DNA of 64,000 nt from Hymenobacter busanensis (GCF_008727865.1 NZ_VTWU01000002.1:310001-374000), one strand, 5' to 3'. Counted from the first letter of the stretch, positions 25,528 through 35,257 are shown. Numbers and translations: made by a program. Notes: generated by a model not told the origin, from the sequence alone.

Positions 25528-25556
25528 GCCCGGGCTTCCATAAGTATACAGTACCC

Positions 25557-25586
25557 GCCACGGCCCGCGCCGTGGCTTCTTTTTAT
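25557..25586 (+). terminator. Terminator after panB
   Basis: A perfect 8-bp stem (25557-25564 with 25569-25576) with a 4-base loop is followed by TTCTTTTTA. Confidence 0.8.
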
Positions 25587-25793
25587 ACTTCTGCCAGCAC
25601 GCGCGGCTTTTCGGCCGTGCATGGCGCCGATTTCACGAGGGCCCGCGTGTCCTTTTTGCAAACTCTGTCGTTACTTTGTAGCAGCCGCCAAGGGGCGCGG
25701 CGTGTAGCCTTGCTATTGAGCACGTGATGTTTGCCTTTCGGACCTCCCAGCAGGCCGAGCCCCGCCTACGAATACCCTTTCCGAAGTTTACTA

Positions 25794-26510
25794 GTGAATA
25801 GACCTGCCATCTGGTCGGAGCAGAAAGAAATTCTGTTCGAGGACAACCACCTGCTCATCGTCAACAAAACCGCCGGCACCCTCGTGCAGGCCGACGAGAC
25901 CGGGGACGAGCCGCTTTCCTCTAAAGCCGCCGAATACCTGCGCCTGAAGTACAAGAAGCCCGGCAACGCCTTCGTCGGCGTGTGCCACCGCATCGACCGC
26001 CCCGTGACGGGCATTGTGGTGCTGGCCAAAACCAGCAAGGCCCTGAGCCGGCTGAACGAGATGTTCCGCGACAACCAGATGCACAAAACCTATTGGGCGC
26101 TGGTGGGCAAAGCGCCCGCGCCCGAAGAAGGCACACTGGTGCACTGGCTGCTGAAAGACCCGATGCGCAACGTGACCAAGGCCTACGCCCAGAAACACGT
26201 GCAGGGCCAACGCGCCGAGCTGCATTACAAAACCCTGGCCCAGTTCGGCCACCGGTACCTGCTCGAAATAAATCCCATTACCGGCCGCCCGCACCAGATC
26301 CGGGTGCAACTCTCCACCGGCCTCGGCACGCCCATCACCGGCGACGTGAAGTACGGCGCCATGGCCCCGCTGCCCGACATCAGCATTGCCCTGCACGCCC
26401 GGCGCCTGCAGTTCAAGCACCCCGTCACGCACCAGGAAATGGACATTGTGGCCCCGCTGCCCGATGCCGAAGTGTGGGACCCGGTGCGCAACGCCGAACT
26501 GGTGAAGTAA
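25794..26510 (+). CDS. RluA-family RNA pseudouridine synthase
   Basis: A 238-residue enzyme with no S4 domain. It contains the catalytic HRIDRPVTGIVVLAKT motif with the active-site Asp, and NPITGRPHQIRVQL and ALHARRLQFKHP near the end, both conserved in RluA-type synthases. The target uridine in tRNA or rRNA cannot be named. The start is taken as the GTG at 25794; a TTG 63 bases upstream is in frame but adds unconserved sequence. Confidence 0.9.
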   Translation: MNRPAIWSEQKEILFEDNHLLIVNKTAGTLVQADETGDEPLSSKAAEYLRLKYKKPGNAFVGVCHRIDRPVTGIVVLAKTSKALSRLNEMFRDNQMHKTYWALVGKAPAPEEGTLVHWLLKDPMRNVTKAYAQKHVQGQRAELHYKTLAQFGHRYLLEINPITGRPHQIRVQLSTGLGTPITGDVKYGAMAPLPDISIALHARRLQFKHPVTHQEMDIVAPLPDAEVWDPVRNAELVK

Positions 26511-26560
26511 GCCTCCTTCCGCCGTCGGCTGTGGTGCCCTGCCGCGCCTGACGAAAGTCA

Positions 26561-26591
26561 TTGGCCGACCGCGCCAGCGCTGGTAGGTTTG
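26561..26591 (+). promoter_or_regulatory. Promoter of the desaturase gene
   Basis: TTG (26561-26563), a 20-base spacer and TAGGTTTG (26584-26591) form a good Bacteroidota -33/-7 promoter, 75 bases before the start codon. Confidence 0.65.
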
Positions 26592-26666
26592 CCCGCGGCA
26601 ATGAACTAAACGCCTCCTTCCGCGTTGTGTAGCCTCGAAGGTTTTTCCACACCATCTTCTTTTTCC

Positions 26667-27428
26667 ATGCCGATTCTGTTGTTTTTCGTCGGGCACTGGT
26701 ACCTGTCGCTGTTTGTGCAGACGTTTTACCTGCACCGCTACGCCGCGCACAAGATGTACACCATGAACCGGTTCTGGGAGCGGTTCTTCTTCGGGCTGAC
26801 CTACGCCGCCCAAGGCTCGTCGTACCTCTCGCCGCGGGCTTACGCGCTGCTGCACCGCATGCACCACGCCTTTTCCGACACCGAGAAAGACCCCCACTCG
26901 CCCCACTACTCCTCGAATGCCTTTTCGATGATGTGGAAGACGAAAAACATCTACAACTCGGTGCTCAACAACGAGTACGACCTGGCCAAGCGCTTCGAGG
27001 GCGACTACCCCACCTGGAATTTCCTGGAGCGCATCGGCGACCATTGGATGTCGCGCGTAGCTTGGGGCACGGCCTACGTGCTGTTCTATGTGGCTTTTGC
27101 TACCCAGTGGTGGATGTACCTGCTGCTGCCCATTCACTTTTTGATGGGCCCGATTCACGGTGCCATCGTGAACTGGAGCGGCCACAAATACGGCTACCAG
27201 AACTTCGACAACCACGACAAGTCGCGCAACTCTCTGTTCTTCGACTTTCTAACCGGCGGCGAGCTGTTTCAGAACAACCACCACAAGTTGCCCATGCGCG
27301 TCAACTTCGGCGTGAAGTGGTGGGAACTGGACCCCACCTACCCCGTCATCTGGACGCTCGACAAGGTGGGCATCATCAAGCTCAAGAAGCAGAAATCGGC
27401 GCAGGAGCCCGAGCGCATGGCCGCTTAG
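26667..27428 (+). CDS. Membrane fatty-acid (acyl-CoA) desaturase
   Basis: A 253-residue integral membrane protein, short for the family. The three His boxes of stearoyl-CoA-type desaturases are present: HRYAAH near residue 23, HRMHH near residue 65 and a final NNHHKLP near residue 203, plus SGHKYG. It probably inserts a double bond into acyl chains and so tunes membrane fluidity. The start at 26667 (MPILLFFVGHWYL) puts it directly at the first membrane helix. Confidence 0.9.
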   Translation: MPILLFFVGHWYLSLFVQTFYLHRYAAHKMYTMNRFWERFFFGLTYAAQGSSYLSPRAYALLHRMHHAFSDTEKDPHSPHYSSNAFSMMWKTKNIYNSVLNNEYDLAKRFEGDYPTWNFLERIGDHWMSRVAWGTAYVLFYVAFATQWWMYLLLPIHFLMGPIHGAIVNWSGHKYGYQNFDNHDKSRNSLFFDFLTGGELFQNNHHKLPMRVNFGVKWWELDPTYPVIWTLDKVGIIKLKKQKSAQEPERMAA

Positions 27429-27449
27429 GTTTACCAGCTAAAACCACAG

Positions 27450-27487
27450 AAAACGGCGTTTGGGCTATCCAAACGCCGTTTTGCTTT
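27450..27487 (+). terminator. Terminator after the desaturase gene
   Basis: A perfect 14-bp stem (27450-27463 with 27469-27482) with a 5-base loop is followed by GCTTTTC. Confidence 0.85.
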
Positions 27488-27537
27488 TCTATCTATGGGC
27501 AGCCTTCCGAAAACCGGGGCTTTTGCCTACCTTTGCC

Positions 27538-27545
27538 GTCCCAAA
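27538..27545 (+). promoter_or_regulatory. -7 box of rpsP
   Basis: TACCTTTG lies 49 bases before the ATG and matches TAnnTTTG exactly. It is the likely promoter of the rpsP-rimM-trmD transcript. Confidence 0.6.
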
Positions 27546-27593
27546 TCTTTTTTCACCCGACGCACGGGTTGCGTCACCTAACCACTACGGTTT

Positions 27594-28145
27594 ATGGCAG
27601 TTAAAATCCGCCTCGCCCGCCGCGGCCGCAAAAAGGCCGCTATGTACGACATCGTTGTTGCTGACTCGCGCGCTCCGCGTGACGGCCGCTTCATCGAGAA
27701 AATCGGCACGTACAACCCCCTCACCAACCCCGCCAGCATCAACTTCGACGCTGACAAGGCGTTCGATTGGATCATGAAGGGTGCCCAGCCGACCGATACC
27801 GTTCGCGCTATGTTGTCGTACCGCGGCGTGCTGATCCGTAAGCACCTGCAACTCGGTGTTATCAAAGGCGCCATCACGCAGGACGCCGCCGACCAGCGCT
27901 ACCAGCAGTGGATCGACGAGAAGAACGCCAAGATTGAAAACAAGCGTACCAACGTAGGCGCTGCCAAAGACGATGCTCGCAAGCAGCAGCTGGCCGCCGA
28001 AACCAAGGTGCGCGAAGCCCGCGCCGAGGCCCTGCGCCAGAAGCAAGCCGCTGCGCAAGCTGCCCTGAACCCGGCTCCGGCCGCCGAGGAAGCTGCTGAA
28101 GGCACCGAAGAAGCTCCGGCCGAAACCGCCGAAGAAAACGCGTAA
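27594..28145 (+). CDS. rpsP: 30S ribosomal protein S16 with long C-terminal tail
   Basis: A 183-residue protein. The first ~80 residues are typical S16 ([20 protein letters not shown], then [21 protein letters not shown]). A further 100 residues form an Ala/Glu/Lys-rich, mostly helical and then acidic tail. E. coli S16 is only 82 residues; such extensions are common in Bacteroidota. It heads the conserved rpsP-rimM-trmD-rplS order. Confidence 0.96.
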   Translation: MAVKIRLARRGRKKAAMYDIVVADSRAPRDGRFIEKIGTYNPLTNPASINFDADKAFDWIMKGAQPTDTVRAMLSYRGVLIRKHLQLGVIKGAITQDAADQRYQQWIDEKNAKIENKRTNVGAAKDDARKQQLAAETKVREARAEALRQKQAAAQAALNPAPAAEEAAEGTEEAPAETAEENA

Positions 28146-28252
28146 GGCACCTGCTTCGGTAGCGAAGTAACCTGTTTGGGAGTTTAGGAGTGGCCCCGCG
28201 CCGGCTCTTAAACTCCCAACTTTTTTACCCCCTCCTCTTTCAACCGACTGCT

Positions 28253-28834
28253 ATGACGCTCGACGAAAGCTATGAACTGGGCTACGTGGTGAAAACCCAC
28301 GGCCTGAAAGGCCAGGTAGTGGCCGAATTCGACGTGGACGACGTGGAGGAATACCTCGACGTGGAAGAGGTGTTTGTGGAACGGCCCGTCGGTTCGGGCA
28401 AGCTGTACCGCTTTGCGGTGGAGCGCCTCAGCCAGCAGGCCGGCACCCGCGTGCTGCTCAAGCTCAAGGGCGTCGACCGCATCGAGGATGCCGAGCTGTT
28501 GCGCGGCCTCAAGCTGTTCCGCCCGCTTGACGAGCTGCCCGAACTGGAAGACGACCAATTCTACTTCCACGACGTGGTAGGCTTTACCGTGGTCGATGCC
28601 AACCTAGGCAAGCTGGGCACCGTGGAGGCCTTTTACGAGCTGCCCGAGCAGGATTTGCTGGCTATGCGCTACCAAGGCCAGGAAGTGCTCATTCCAGTGG
28701 TTGACGAACTCGTGCAACACGCCGACGAAGACTCGAAAGAGCTGTATGTGACCTTGCCCGAAGGCCTGCTGGAAGTGTACCTCTCGCCCCCCTCCCGCGA
28801 GCGGGACGAGCCCGACGAATTTGACGAAGCCTAA
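28253..28834 (+). CDS. rimM: Ribosome maturation factor RimM
   Basis: A 193-residue protein. The RimM N-terminal domain begins YELGYVVKTHGLKGQVV, and the PRC-barrel-like C-terminal domain contains FYELPEQDLLAMRYQGQEVLIPV. It binds S19 and assists assembly of the 30S head. The start ATG at 28253 follows a short spacer after rpsP, and the tail is acidic. Gene order supports the assignment. Confidence 0.94.
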   Translation: MTLDESYELGYVVKTHGLKGQVVAEFDVDDVEEYLDVEEVFVERPVGSGKLYRFAVERLSQQAGTRVLLKLKGVDRIEDAELLRGLKLFRPLDELPELEDDQFYFHDVVGFTVVDANLGKLGTVEAFYELPEQDLLAMRYQGQEVLIPVVDELVQHADEDSKELYVTLPEGLLEVYLSPPSRERDEPDEFDEA

Positions 28835-28900
28835 GCAAGCGGTTAGCCAGTGGCTGTTGGCCATTAGCTGACTTCTGAAATAGCCAACAGTTCCCTACCT

Positions 28901-29644
28901 ATGCGCTTCGACATCGTTACGTGCCAGCCTGAGTTACTGCGCAGCCCGCTCGGCCATTCCATTGTGCAACGGGCCCAGGACAAAGGCTTAGCCGAAATTC
29001 ACCTGCACGACCTGCGCCAGTTTGCCATCAATAAACACGGCCAGATCGATGATTACGTGTTTGGTGGCGGTGCCGGCATGGTGCTGCGCCCCGAGCCCAT
29101 TGCCGCCTGTCTCGACGGCCTGCTCGCCGAGCGCCGCTACGATGCCGTCATCTACCTGACGCCCGATGGCCCAACCTTCCGGCAAGGCACGGCCAATCGG
29201 TTGTCGCTGCTGCAGAACATCATTCTGCTCTGCGGCCACTACAAAGGCGTGGATGAGCGCATTCGCACAACCTACATCACCGACGAAATCAGCATCGGCG
29301 ACTTTGTGCTGAGCGGCGGCGAGCTGGGCGCGGCCGTGGTAGTCGATGCCGTGGTGCGGCTGCTGCCGGGAGTGCTCGGTAACGAAGAATCGGCCCTGAG
29401 CGACTCGTTTCAGGACAATCTGCTTTCCCCACCGGTATATACCCGTCCGGCGGAGTGGCGCGGCCAGGAAGTGCCGGCAATTCTACTTTCGGGCGATACG
29501 CCCAAAGTAGAAGAATGGCGGCACGAGCAAGCCCTGGAGCGCACCCGCCAGCGCCGGCCCGATTTGCTGGCCGATTTGCCCGCTGAGGCCTTTGAGGCGC
29601 CCAAACCTCGAGGGACCCGCCGCAAGCCTTACAAAAAACTCTAA
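28901..29644 (+). CDS. trmD: tRNA (guanine-N1)-methyltransferase
   Basis: A 247-residue SPOUT methyltransferase that makes m1G37 in tRNAs and prevents frameshifting. [13 protein letters not shown] opens the protein, [17 protein letters not shown] forms the active-site loop, and [12 protein letters not shown] with [12 protein letters not shown] forms the trefoil-knot SAM site. The C-terminus is basic. It lies 66 bases after rimM. Confidence 0.97.
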   Translation: MRFDIVTCQPELLRSPLGHSIVQRAQDKGLAEIHLHDLRQFAINKHGQIDDYVFGGGAGMVLRPEPIAACLDGLLAERRYDAVIYLTPDGPTFRQGTANRLSLLQNIILLCGHYKGVDERIRTTYITDEISIGDFVLSGGELGAAVVVDAVVRLLPGVLGNEESALSDSFQDNLLSPPVYTRPAEWRGQEVPAILLSGDTPKVEEWRHEQALERTRQRRPDLLADLPAEAFEAPKPRGTRRKPYKKL

Positions 29645-29653
29645 GGGCTAGTG

Positions 29654-29683
29654 TTGTAGCTCTGCCCAAAACCCGTATATTTG
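29654..29683 (+). promoter_or_regulatory. Promoter of rplS
   Basis: TTG (29654-29656), a 19-base spacer and TATATTTG (29676-29683) form a complete -33/-7 pair just after trmD, so rplS probably has its own transcript. Confidence 0.7.
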
Positions 29684-29742
29684 CGCCTCCTTACCGAACC
29701 CATGTGGGCGGCGGCGCCGTCCCTTTCGTACTTTTTGCCGTC

Positions 29743-30117
29743 ATGAGCCAACTAATCGACCTCATCAACCAGGAATCCAAAGAGCGCCGCGCTAGTTTTC
29801 CTGAATTCGCCGCTGGCGACACCGTTAACGTACACGTGAAAATCCGCGAAGGCAACAAGGAGCGCATTCAGCAGTTCCAGGGTGTTGTTATTCAGCGTCG
29901 CAACGCCAACACCAACGGCGAGACCTTCACCGTACGGAAAGTGTCGAACCAGATTGGCACCGAGCGTATTTTCCCGATCATCTCGCCCAACATCGACAAG
30001 ATCGAGGTAGTGCGCCGCGGTAAAGTACGTCGTGCCCGCTTGTTCTACCTGCGCGGCCTGTCGGGCAAAGCGTCCCGCATCAAAGAAAAGCGCGTGAACG
30101 TAGCCGCCAAGGCGTAG
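29743..30117 (+). CDS. rplS: 50S ribosomal protein L19
   Basis: A 124-residue protein close to the usual 115. It contains [40 protein letters not shown] and [20 protein letters not shown], all characteristic of L19. It contacts the 30S interface. The start ATG at 29743 yields [11 protein letters not shown]; the open frame upstream of it is unrelated. A strong terminator follows. Confidence 0.97.
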   Translation: MSQLIDLINQESKERRASFPEFAAGDTVNVHVKIREGNKERIQQFQGVVIQRRNANTNGETFTVRKVSNQIGTERIFPIISPNIDKIEVVRRGKVRRARLFYLRGLSGKASRIKEKRVNVAAKA

Positions 30118-30136
30118 TTCTTTCGCTGACCACAGC

Positions 30137-30177
30137 AAAAAGCCGGGCTTTCCACATGGAAAGCCCGGCTTTTTTTA
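30137..30177. terminator. Bidirectional terminator after rplS
   Basis: A perfect 13-bp stem (30141-30153 with 30158-30170) with a 4-base loop. It has T runs on the plus strand and A runs on the other side, so it can serve both rplS and the convergent hypothetical gene. Confidence 0.9.
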
Positions 30178-30180
30178 TTG

Positions 30181-30585
30181 CTAGGCATGGTTAGCCGCGT
30201 CGCCTTGCAGGTCATCTTCGGCAGAGGTTTGGTTGCGCTGTATCTGTTTGGCAGCTTGCAACAGCGCTTGGCCCAGGTTCTCGACGCGGGGGCGGGTGTT
30301 GCCGTCGGCAAATTCGGCCGCTTTGCCCGTGTTTTCGCCCAGGCGGTGCAACAAGTCGCTTACCACGATATGGTCGATGGTGCCGCCGCCAAAGTGCGCT
30401 TTGAGGGCCTGCATGTCTACTATGATCGGGTGCAGTTGCGGGTTGTTGGCGTCTTTCAGGTCTTCAATCCAACGCTGCAAGTTGTTGTCGAGCCCGGCGC
30501 GGGTTGCCTCTTCCAGCAAGTCGCCTCCCAGCAGTTTGGTTGCTGCATCGAGGTGCACTTGGTGCTGTACTTCTTTCTTTTCCAT
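30181..30585 (-). CDS. Hypothetical helical cytoplasmic protein
   Basis: A 134-residue, mostly helical acidic protein beginning MEKKEVQHQVHLDAATKLLG. No signal peptide, membrane segment or known motif is visible. The start at 30585 removes 44 unlikely upstream residues. It stands alone between rplS (convergent) and the M1 peptidase gene (divergent). Confidence 0.65.
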   Translation of the reverse strand: MEKKEVQHQVHLDAATKLLGGDLLEEATRAGLDNNLQRWIEDLKDANNPQLHPIIVDMQALKAHFGGGTIDHIVVSDLLHRLGENTGKAAEFADGNTRPRVENLGQALLQAAKQIQRNQTSAEDDLQGDAANHA

Positions 30586-30739
30586 GAGGCGGTAGGGGTT
30601 GGTGATGAAGAAATGCCGCGGGCCATACGCCGGAGCGGCACCTTGGCTAACGGCTGCCAGCGGCGCGGGTTGTTGCCGCTCCCAACAGCATCCGGCCCGA
30701 ACACGTACTTTCGCCACGCTCTTTCCTTAACTCCGTGCT

Positions 30740-33700
30740 ATGCCTAAGTTTCTGGTCGGCCTAACCCTAGCCGCCCTGCCCCTGGCCTCCCTGGCCCAAA
30801 CGCCTGCGCCGTCGTCCAACCGGCCCTATTTTCAGCAGGAAGTCAACTATTCCATCGACGTGGCCCTCGACGACCAGCAGCACGTTCTCACGGGCCGCGA
30901 GGAAATGCAGTACGTCAACAACTCGCCGGATGCGCTGCCCTTTATTTGGGTGCATTTGTGGCCGAATGCCTACCGCGACAACAACACGGCTTTTGCCCGC
31001 CAGCAACGTCAGCTGGGCAAACGCAAGTTTGAGTTTGCGTCGGCCCAGGAGCGCGGCTACATCGACCAGCTCGATTTCAAAGTAAACGGCCAGCCGGCGC
31101 AGCTGCAGTACGACGCGACCAGCCCCGACATGGCCAAGCTCTTGCTGCCGCAGCCCTTGGCGCCGGGCCAGCGCGCCACCATCAGCACCCCGTTTCGGGT
31201 GAAGCTGCCCGATTCGTTTTCGCGGATGGGCCACGTGGGCCAGAGCTACCAGATTTCGCAGTGGTACCCCAAACCGGCCGTGTACGACCGCACGGGCTGG
31301 CACCCCATGCCCTACCTCGACCAAGGCGAGTTCTACTCCGAGTTCGGCTCGTTTGACGTGCGCATTACCCTGCCCGACAACTACGTGGTGGGCGCGACCG
31401 GCGAGCTGCAGAACCCCGACGAAAAGCAGCGCATGGATCAGTTGGCGCTGGCGGCGGCCAAGAAAGCCAAAGACGATTTTGGCTCCGATGTGAGCTTCCC
31501 GGCTTCGGCTTCGACCACCAAGACGCTGCGCTACACCCAAAACCAGGTACACGATTTCGCGTGGTTTGCCGACAAGCGTTTCAACGTGCTTAAAGACACG
31601 GTGGCCATTCCCGGCGGCGCCCAACCGGTGACGACGTGGCTGCTGTTTACGAACCGCAACGCCGGCGACTGGCTGGCCCACCGCGACGACATCAAGAAAG
31701 CCCTGCTGGGTTATTCGCAGTGGGTGGGCCCCTACCCCTATTCAGCCGCCACGGCGGTGGATGGGGCCCTGAGTGCCGGCTCGGGCATGGAATACCCGAT
31801 GGTGACGGTGACCGAGCCCAGCGCGGTGGTACACGAAGTTGGCCACAACTGGTTCTACGGCATACTGGCCTCCAACGAGCGGGAGCAGCCGTGGCAGGAC
31901 GAAGGCGTGAACAGCTACCTCGAATCCCGGGTACAGCGTCAGGACGACCCGAGCAAAACCTTTCTGGGCTCGTTGCAGAACTTTCCGGCCAAGAAACTAG
32001 GCCTCGATGGCCTGCCGCCCGACGCGCTGGAAAACGCCGCGTGGCAGGTAGCCGCCAGCCGCGGCCTCGACCAACCGGCCGGCAACACGGCTTCGACGCA
32101 GTACCCGAGTTACAACTACGGCGCCATTGTGTACCAGAAAACGGCCGGCTTGCTGCGCTACCTTGCGGGCTACCTGGGCCAGGAGAAGTTCGATGCCGGC
32201 ATGCACCTCTACTTCGACCGGTGGAAGTTCCGCCACCCGGCCCCGGCCGATATGCAGGCCGCGTTTGAAGAAGCGGCGGGCCAAAAGCTGGACTGGTTTT
32301 TCCAGACCATGCTCAACACCACTACGCACTACAACGCCACGGCTGCTGACCTGCTGCTGACCAACGACCAAGTGAAGGTATTGGTGCGCAACGAATCCAA
32401 CGCGCCGTTTGCGGTGCCCGTTGCCACCGTCGATGCCCAAGGCAAAGTATTGGAAACACTCTGGACGCCCGTCTTCGGTGGTCCAGAAGCCGAAACCAAC
32501 GCCTCGGAAGAGCTGGATACCGACATAACGCAGCTCAATTTCCGCCGCACGCCAGAAGTAGCGGCCGTGGTTATCGACCCGCTGTATGTGTCGCCGGAAA
32601 TCAACCGCCGCGACAACCGCCGCGCCTTGAGCGGCCTGCTGCCCACGGTAGAGCCTATTAAGCTTCGTCCGCTGGCCAGCCTGGAGCGGTGGGACCGGTC
32701 GTCGGTGTACTGGCTGCCGGTAATAGGTGCCAACACCCACGACAAGTTTATGCTCGGGGCCGCGTTCTACAACAGCCCCCTCGTGCCCAAAAAGCTCAGC
32801 TACGTGGTAATGCCCATGTACAGCTTCAACCGCAACGATCTGAAAGGCGTGGGCCAGCTGACGTTGAACTCCATTGCCTCGGGCCGCCTGCTGCAACGCG
32901 TGCAAACCAGCTTTTTGGTCACCCGCTTCGAACGCTACACCAAGTACGAGCCTAGCCTGACGCTTGATTTCCGCCGCCCCACGCTGGCGTGGCCGCAACA
33001 GCAGTTGCAGCTGGCTTATACCCGCATCAATATTGCCGGCAACGGCCTCGAAGGCCGCAGCAACGACTATTTCGTGCCCACGGTGCGCTACTCCGTGGCC
33101 GGCGGCAATGCGGCCCGCCGCTACACCGCCGACATCGAGTACAACACGCTGGTAGCCGACTCTATCGGGGTCAACTCGAAAGCTGCTCAGCTGCTGCGCG
33201 CCGCCGCTACCTACGAGCAATACTACACCGCCAAAAAGAGCTTCCGCGTGCGCCTGTTCGGCGGCCGCTTCCTGCAGCACCCCGCTACTTCGCCCTTCGT
33301 GATGGGCCTCTCGGGCAGCCCCGACTATCGCCGCCAGACGTCTTTCCTCGACCGGCAGCAAATTTCGGATACCTGGACGGCGCAGACCCACCAAACCGAC
33401 GACCGGGACGGGGCTTTCAAGGCGTATCTGCCCGTGGCCAGCACCAAGTGGCTGACGGCGCTGAACCTAGAAGCCGACGTGCCCAAAACGCCATTTGCCG
33501 CCTTTGCTGACTTCGGGGCCACCGATTCGCGCCAGCTCTTGAGCCCCGGCCGCAACCAGCGCCTGTTCTACGACGCCGGCCTGGCCCTGACTTCTTTGAA
33601 CGGTGCGTTGCGGCTCTACCTGCCCATTGCCGGCTCGCAGTATGCCAACGGTCTGCCCGACGGCCGAAAAGATTTCACCGACCGCATCCGTTTTGTATTT

Positions 33701-33751
33701 GATTTGCAGAAGCTCAACCCACTCCGGTTGCTCGATCAAGCTTTTCAATAG
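30740..33751 (+). CDS. M1-family metallopeptidase
   Basis: A 1003-residue exported protein with the signal peptide MPKFLVGLTLAALPLASLAQ. The gluzincin core shows the exopeptidase-like SAGSGMEYPMV motif, the zinc motif HEVGHNWFYG and a third ligand Glu about 18 residues later (QDEGVNSYLE). The C-terminal ~400 residues are long and rich in beta-strands, as in Bacteroidota M1 relatives with outer-membrane-like tails. It is probably a periplasmic or surface aminopeptidase. The pyrophosphatase-like lipoprotein starts 4 bases downstream. Confidence 0.92.
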   Translation: MPKFLVGLTLAALPLASLAQTPAPSSNRPYFQQEVNYSIDVALDDQQHVLTGREEMQYVNNSPDALPFIWVHLWPNAYRDNNTAFARQQRQLGKRKFEFASAQERGYIDQLDFKVNGQPAQLQYDATSPDMAKLLLPQPLAPGQRATISTPFRVKLPDSFSRMGHVGQSYQISQWYPKPAVYDRTGWHPMPYLDQGEFYSEFGSFDVRITLPDNYVVGATGELQNPDEKQRMDQLALAAAKKAKDDFGSDVSFPASASTTKTLRYTQNQVHDFAWFADKRFNVLKDTVAIPGGAQPVTTWLLFTNRNAGDWLAHRDDIKKALLGYSQWVGPYPYSAATAVDGALSAGSGMEYPMVTVTEPSAVVHEVGHNWFYGILASNEREQPWQDEGVNSYLESRVQRQDDPSKTFLGSLQNFPAKKLGLDGLPPDALENAAWQVAASRGLDQPAGNTASTQYPSYNYGAIVYQKTAGLLRYLAGYLGQEKFDAGMHLYFDRWKFRHPAPADMQAAFEEAAGQKLDWFFQTMLNTTTHYNATAADLLLTNDQVKVLVRNESNAPFAVPVATVDAQGKVLETLWTPVFGGPEAETNASEELDTDITQLNFRRTPEVAAVVIDPLYVSPEINRRDNRRALSGLLPTVEPIKLRPLASLERWDRSSVYWLPVIGANTHDKFMLGAAFYNSPLVPKKLSYVVMPMYSFNRNDLKGVGQLTLNSIASGRLLQRVQTSFLVTRFERYTKYEPSLTLDFRRPTLAWPQQQLQLAYTRINIAGNGLEGRSNDYFVPTVRYSVAGGNAARRYTADIEYNTLVADSIGVNSKAAQLLRAAATYEQYYTAKKSFRVRLFGGRFLQHPATSPFVMGLSGSPDYRRQTSFLDRQQISDTWTAQTHQTDDRDGAFKAYLPVASTKWLTALNLEADVPKTPFAAFADFGATDSRQLLSPGRNQRLFYDAGLALTSLNGALRLYLPIAGSQYANGLPDGRKDFTDRIRFVFDLQKLNPLRLLDQAFQ

Positions 33752-33755
33752 CCGC

Positions 33756-34376
33756 ATGCCTTTTCGCTTGTTCCGTTCCGCCGTGGCGCATCTCACACTT
33801 GTGGGGTGCGCCACGGTCGTTGTGGCCGCCTGCCAACCGCATTACGAAGACCTGCCCACCTTTTCCGACGACCGGCACCTGCTGCAGGTAGTGGTAGAAA
33901 CGCCCGCCGGCAGCAACCACGAGTTGCGCTATTCCCTGCGCACACGGGAGTTCAGCCCGGTGCTGCGCGCCGGCACCGCCCGCGTCGTGCAGTTTCTGCC
34001 TTACCCAACCAACGTTGGTTTCATTCCTTCAACCCAGATGCCGGCCACGGGCCAGCGCCCGGCCGCCCCGCAAACGGCGCTGGTACTGACCGAAAGCGTG
34101 GAACCCGGCACCGTACTGGAAGTATTGCCCGTGGCCATGCTCCTGCTCGATAATGCGGGGGAAATGGAATCGGTGGTGGTAACGGTACCGGCTCGGCCCA
34201 GTCAGCAAGTTTTGCCCGTTTCGTCATGGCAGGAGCTAAAAGCCCAATACCCTGCCGTGCCCGAGCTTCTGCGCCTTTGGTACCAGAACCACGCAGGCCG
34301 TGGGCAAGTGCGCGTGGTGGGCTGGCGCGATGAAAACGCCGCGCTTCAGCACGTGCGAACTATACAGCGCCGCTAG
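33756..34376 (+). CDS. Pyrophosphatase-like lipoprotein, active site degenerate
   Basis: A 206-residue protein with a lipoprotein signal (lipobox VAAC, Cys26). The rest aligns by eye with family I inorganic pyrophosphatases: VVVETPAGSNHELRY, FLPYPTNVGFIPST, ESVEPGTVLEVLPVAMLLLD and VPELLRLWYQNH with VRVVGWRDEN near the end. The metal-binding DxDxxD segment is replaced by RPAAPQTALVL, and the catalytic Tyr after the Asn is Val (TNVG). The enzyme activity is therefore probably lost. It follows the M1 peptidase by 4 bases and is probably cotranscribed. Confidence 0.72.
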   Translation: MPFRLFRSAVAHLTLVGCATVVVAACQPHYEDLPTFSDDRHLLQVVVETPAGSNHELRYSLRTREFSPVLRAGTARVVQFLPYPTNVGFIPSTQMPATGQRPAAPQTALVLTESVEPGTVLEVLPVAMLLLDNAGEMESVVVTVPARPSQQVLPVSSWQELKAQYPAVPELLRLWYQNHAGRGQVRVVGWRDENAALQHVRTIQRR

Positions 34377-34394
34377 CTAATTACCTACCCCCAC

Positions 34395-34442
34395 CACAAA
34401 CACGAAGGCCCCGCCAAGATTGGCGGGGCCTTCGTGTTTGTG
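34395..34442. terminator. Bidirectional terminator
   Basis: A perfect 22-bp stem (34395-34416 with 34421-34442) with a 4-base AGAT loop lies between two convergent genes. Confidence 0.88.
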
Positions 34443-34479
34443 CAAGCACTGAACGGCGCGGGTAACCAGCGCCGCCGCA

Positions 34480-35184
34480 CTACTCAATTTTGTTCATACG
34501 GTCTTTTACCGACTCCAGCTGCACGCGCATGTTCACAATGTCGGCGCGGGCGGCTTCCTGCTCTTTCAGGTTGGCGTCCACTAGGTTGTTCAGTTTCACG
34601 AGTTCAGCGGCGTTTTCGGCCAGCATCTGCTGAATTTCGGTTTTCTTCAGCTTGTTCTTCTCGATGTCCTTCTTGATGGCGTCCTGCTTGCCGATAACCG
34701 CCATGTGGTTGTTCTGCGAGTTTACCAAGGCACGCTCGGCTTCCTGTACCTGCAGGGCAATGTCTTCGCGGTACAAGCCGCGGGCAAAGTCCTTCAGGTA
34801 GTTCTCCGCCGATTTCCACTGCGCAGGCGTGGCGTCTTTGCTCAAGTAAGCGTTGCCCAAGTCAATCGACCACCACACCGTGGTGCCCGTCGGCACGGCA
34901 TCTACTTTGCTGATGATGCGAATGGGAGTCTTGGAAATCGACTCCACCAGTACGCCGTCCATGCTGTACACGCCTTTATCAACTTTCACTTTGCCGATTT
35001 TTTCGTTGATGAGTTTCACCCACGAATCTTCAACGCGCTTGCTGTCAAGCTGGATGGTGACACGCTGGCCTTTGCGGGGAATACCCTTGATGGCCATGTC
35101 GGTTTCGTCGACCGGCGAACGTTGGGCAAAGCCGGCAGTCGTCAGGACGAACAGGAGAAGCGAAAGGAGTACGCCTGATTTCAT
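34480..35184 (-). CDS. Exported coiled-coil protein of unknown function
   Basis: A 234-residue protein. The ATG at 35184 gives the signal peptide MKSGVLLSLLLFVLTTAGFAQ; the TTG nine bases upstream is less likely. The middle is a mixed domain with WWSIDLGNAYLSKDA, and residues ~140-234 form a charged coiled coil (EIQQMLAENAAELVKLNNLV). No family was recognised. It is probably periplasmic. A TAAATTTG box lies 74 bases upstream. Confidence 0.75.
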   Translation of the reverse strand: MKSGVLLSLLLFVLTTAGFAQRSPVDETDMAIKGIPRKGQRVTIQLDSKRVEDSWVKLINEKIGKVKVDKGVYSMDGVLVESISKTPIRIISKVDAVPTGTTVWWSIDLGNAYLSKDATPAQWKSAENYLKDFARGLYREDIALQVQEAERALVNSQNNHMAVIGKQDAIKKDIEKNKLKKTEIQQMLAENAAELVKLNNLVDANLKEQEAARADIVNMRVQLESVKDRMNKIE

Positions 35185-35257
35185 ACGATGCAAAATGAGG
35201 TGTGTAAGTAAGTGTGTGAAAGTGAAAACCTTTCCAGCTCGAGGCTTTGTGTTTCAT

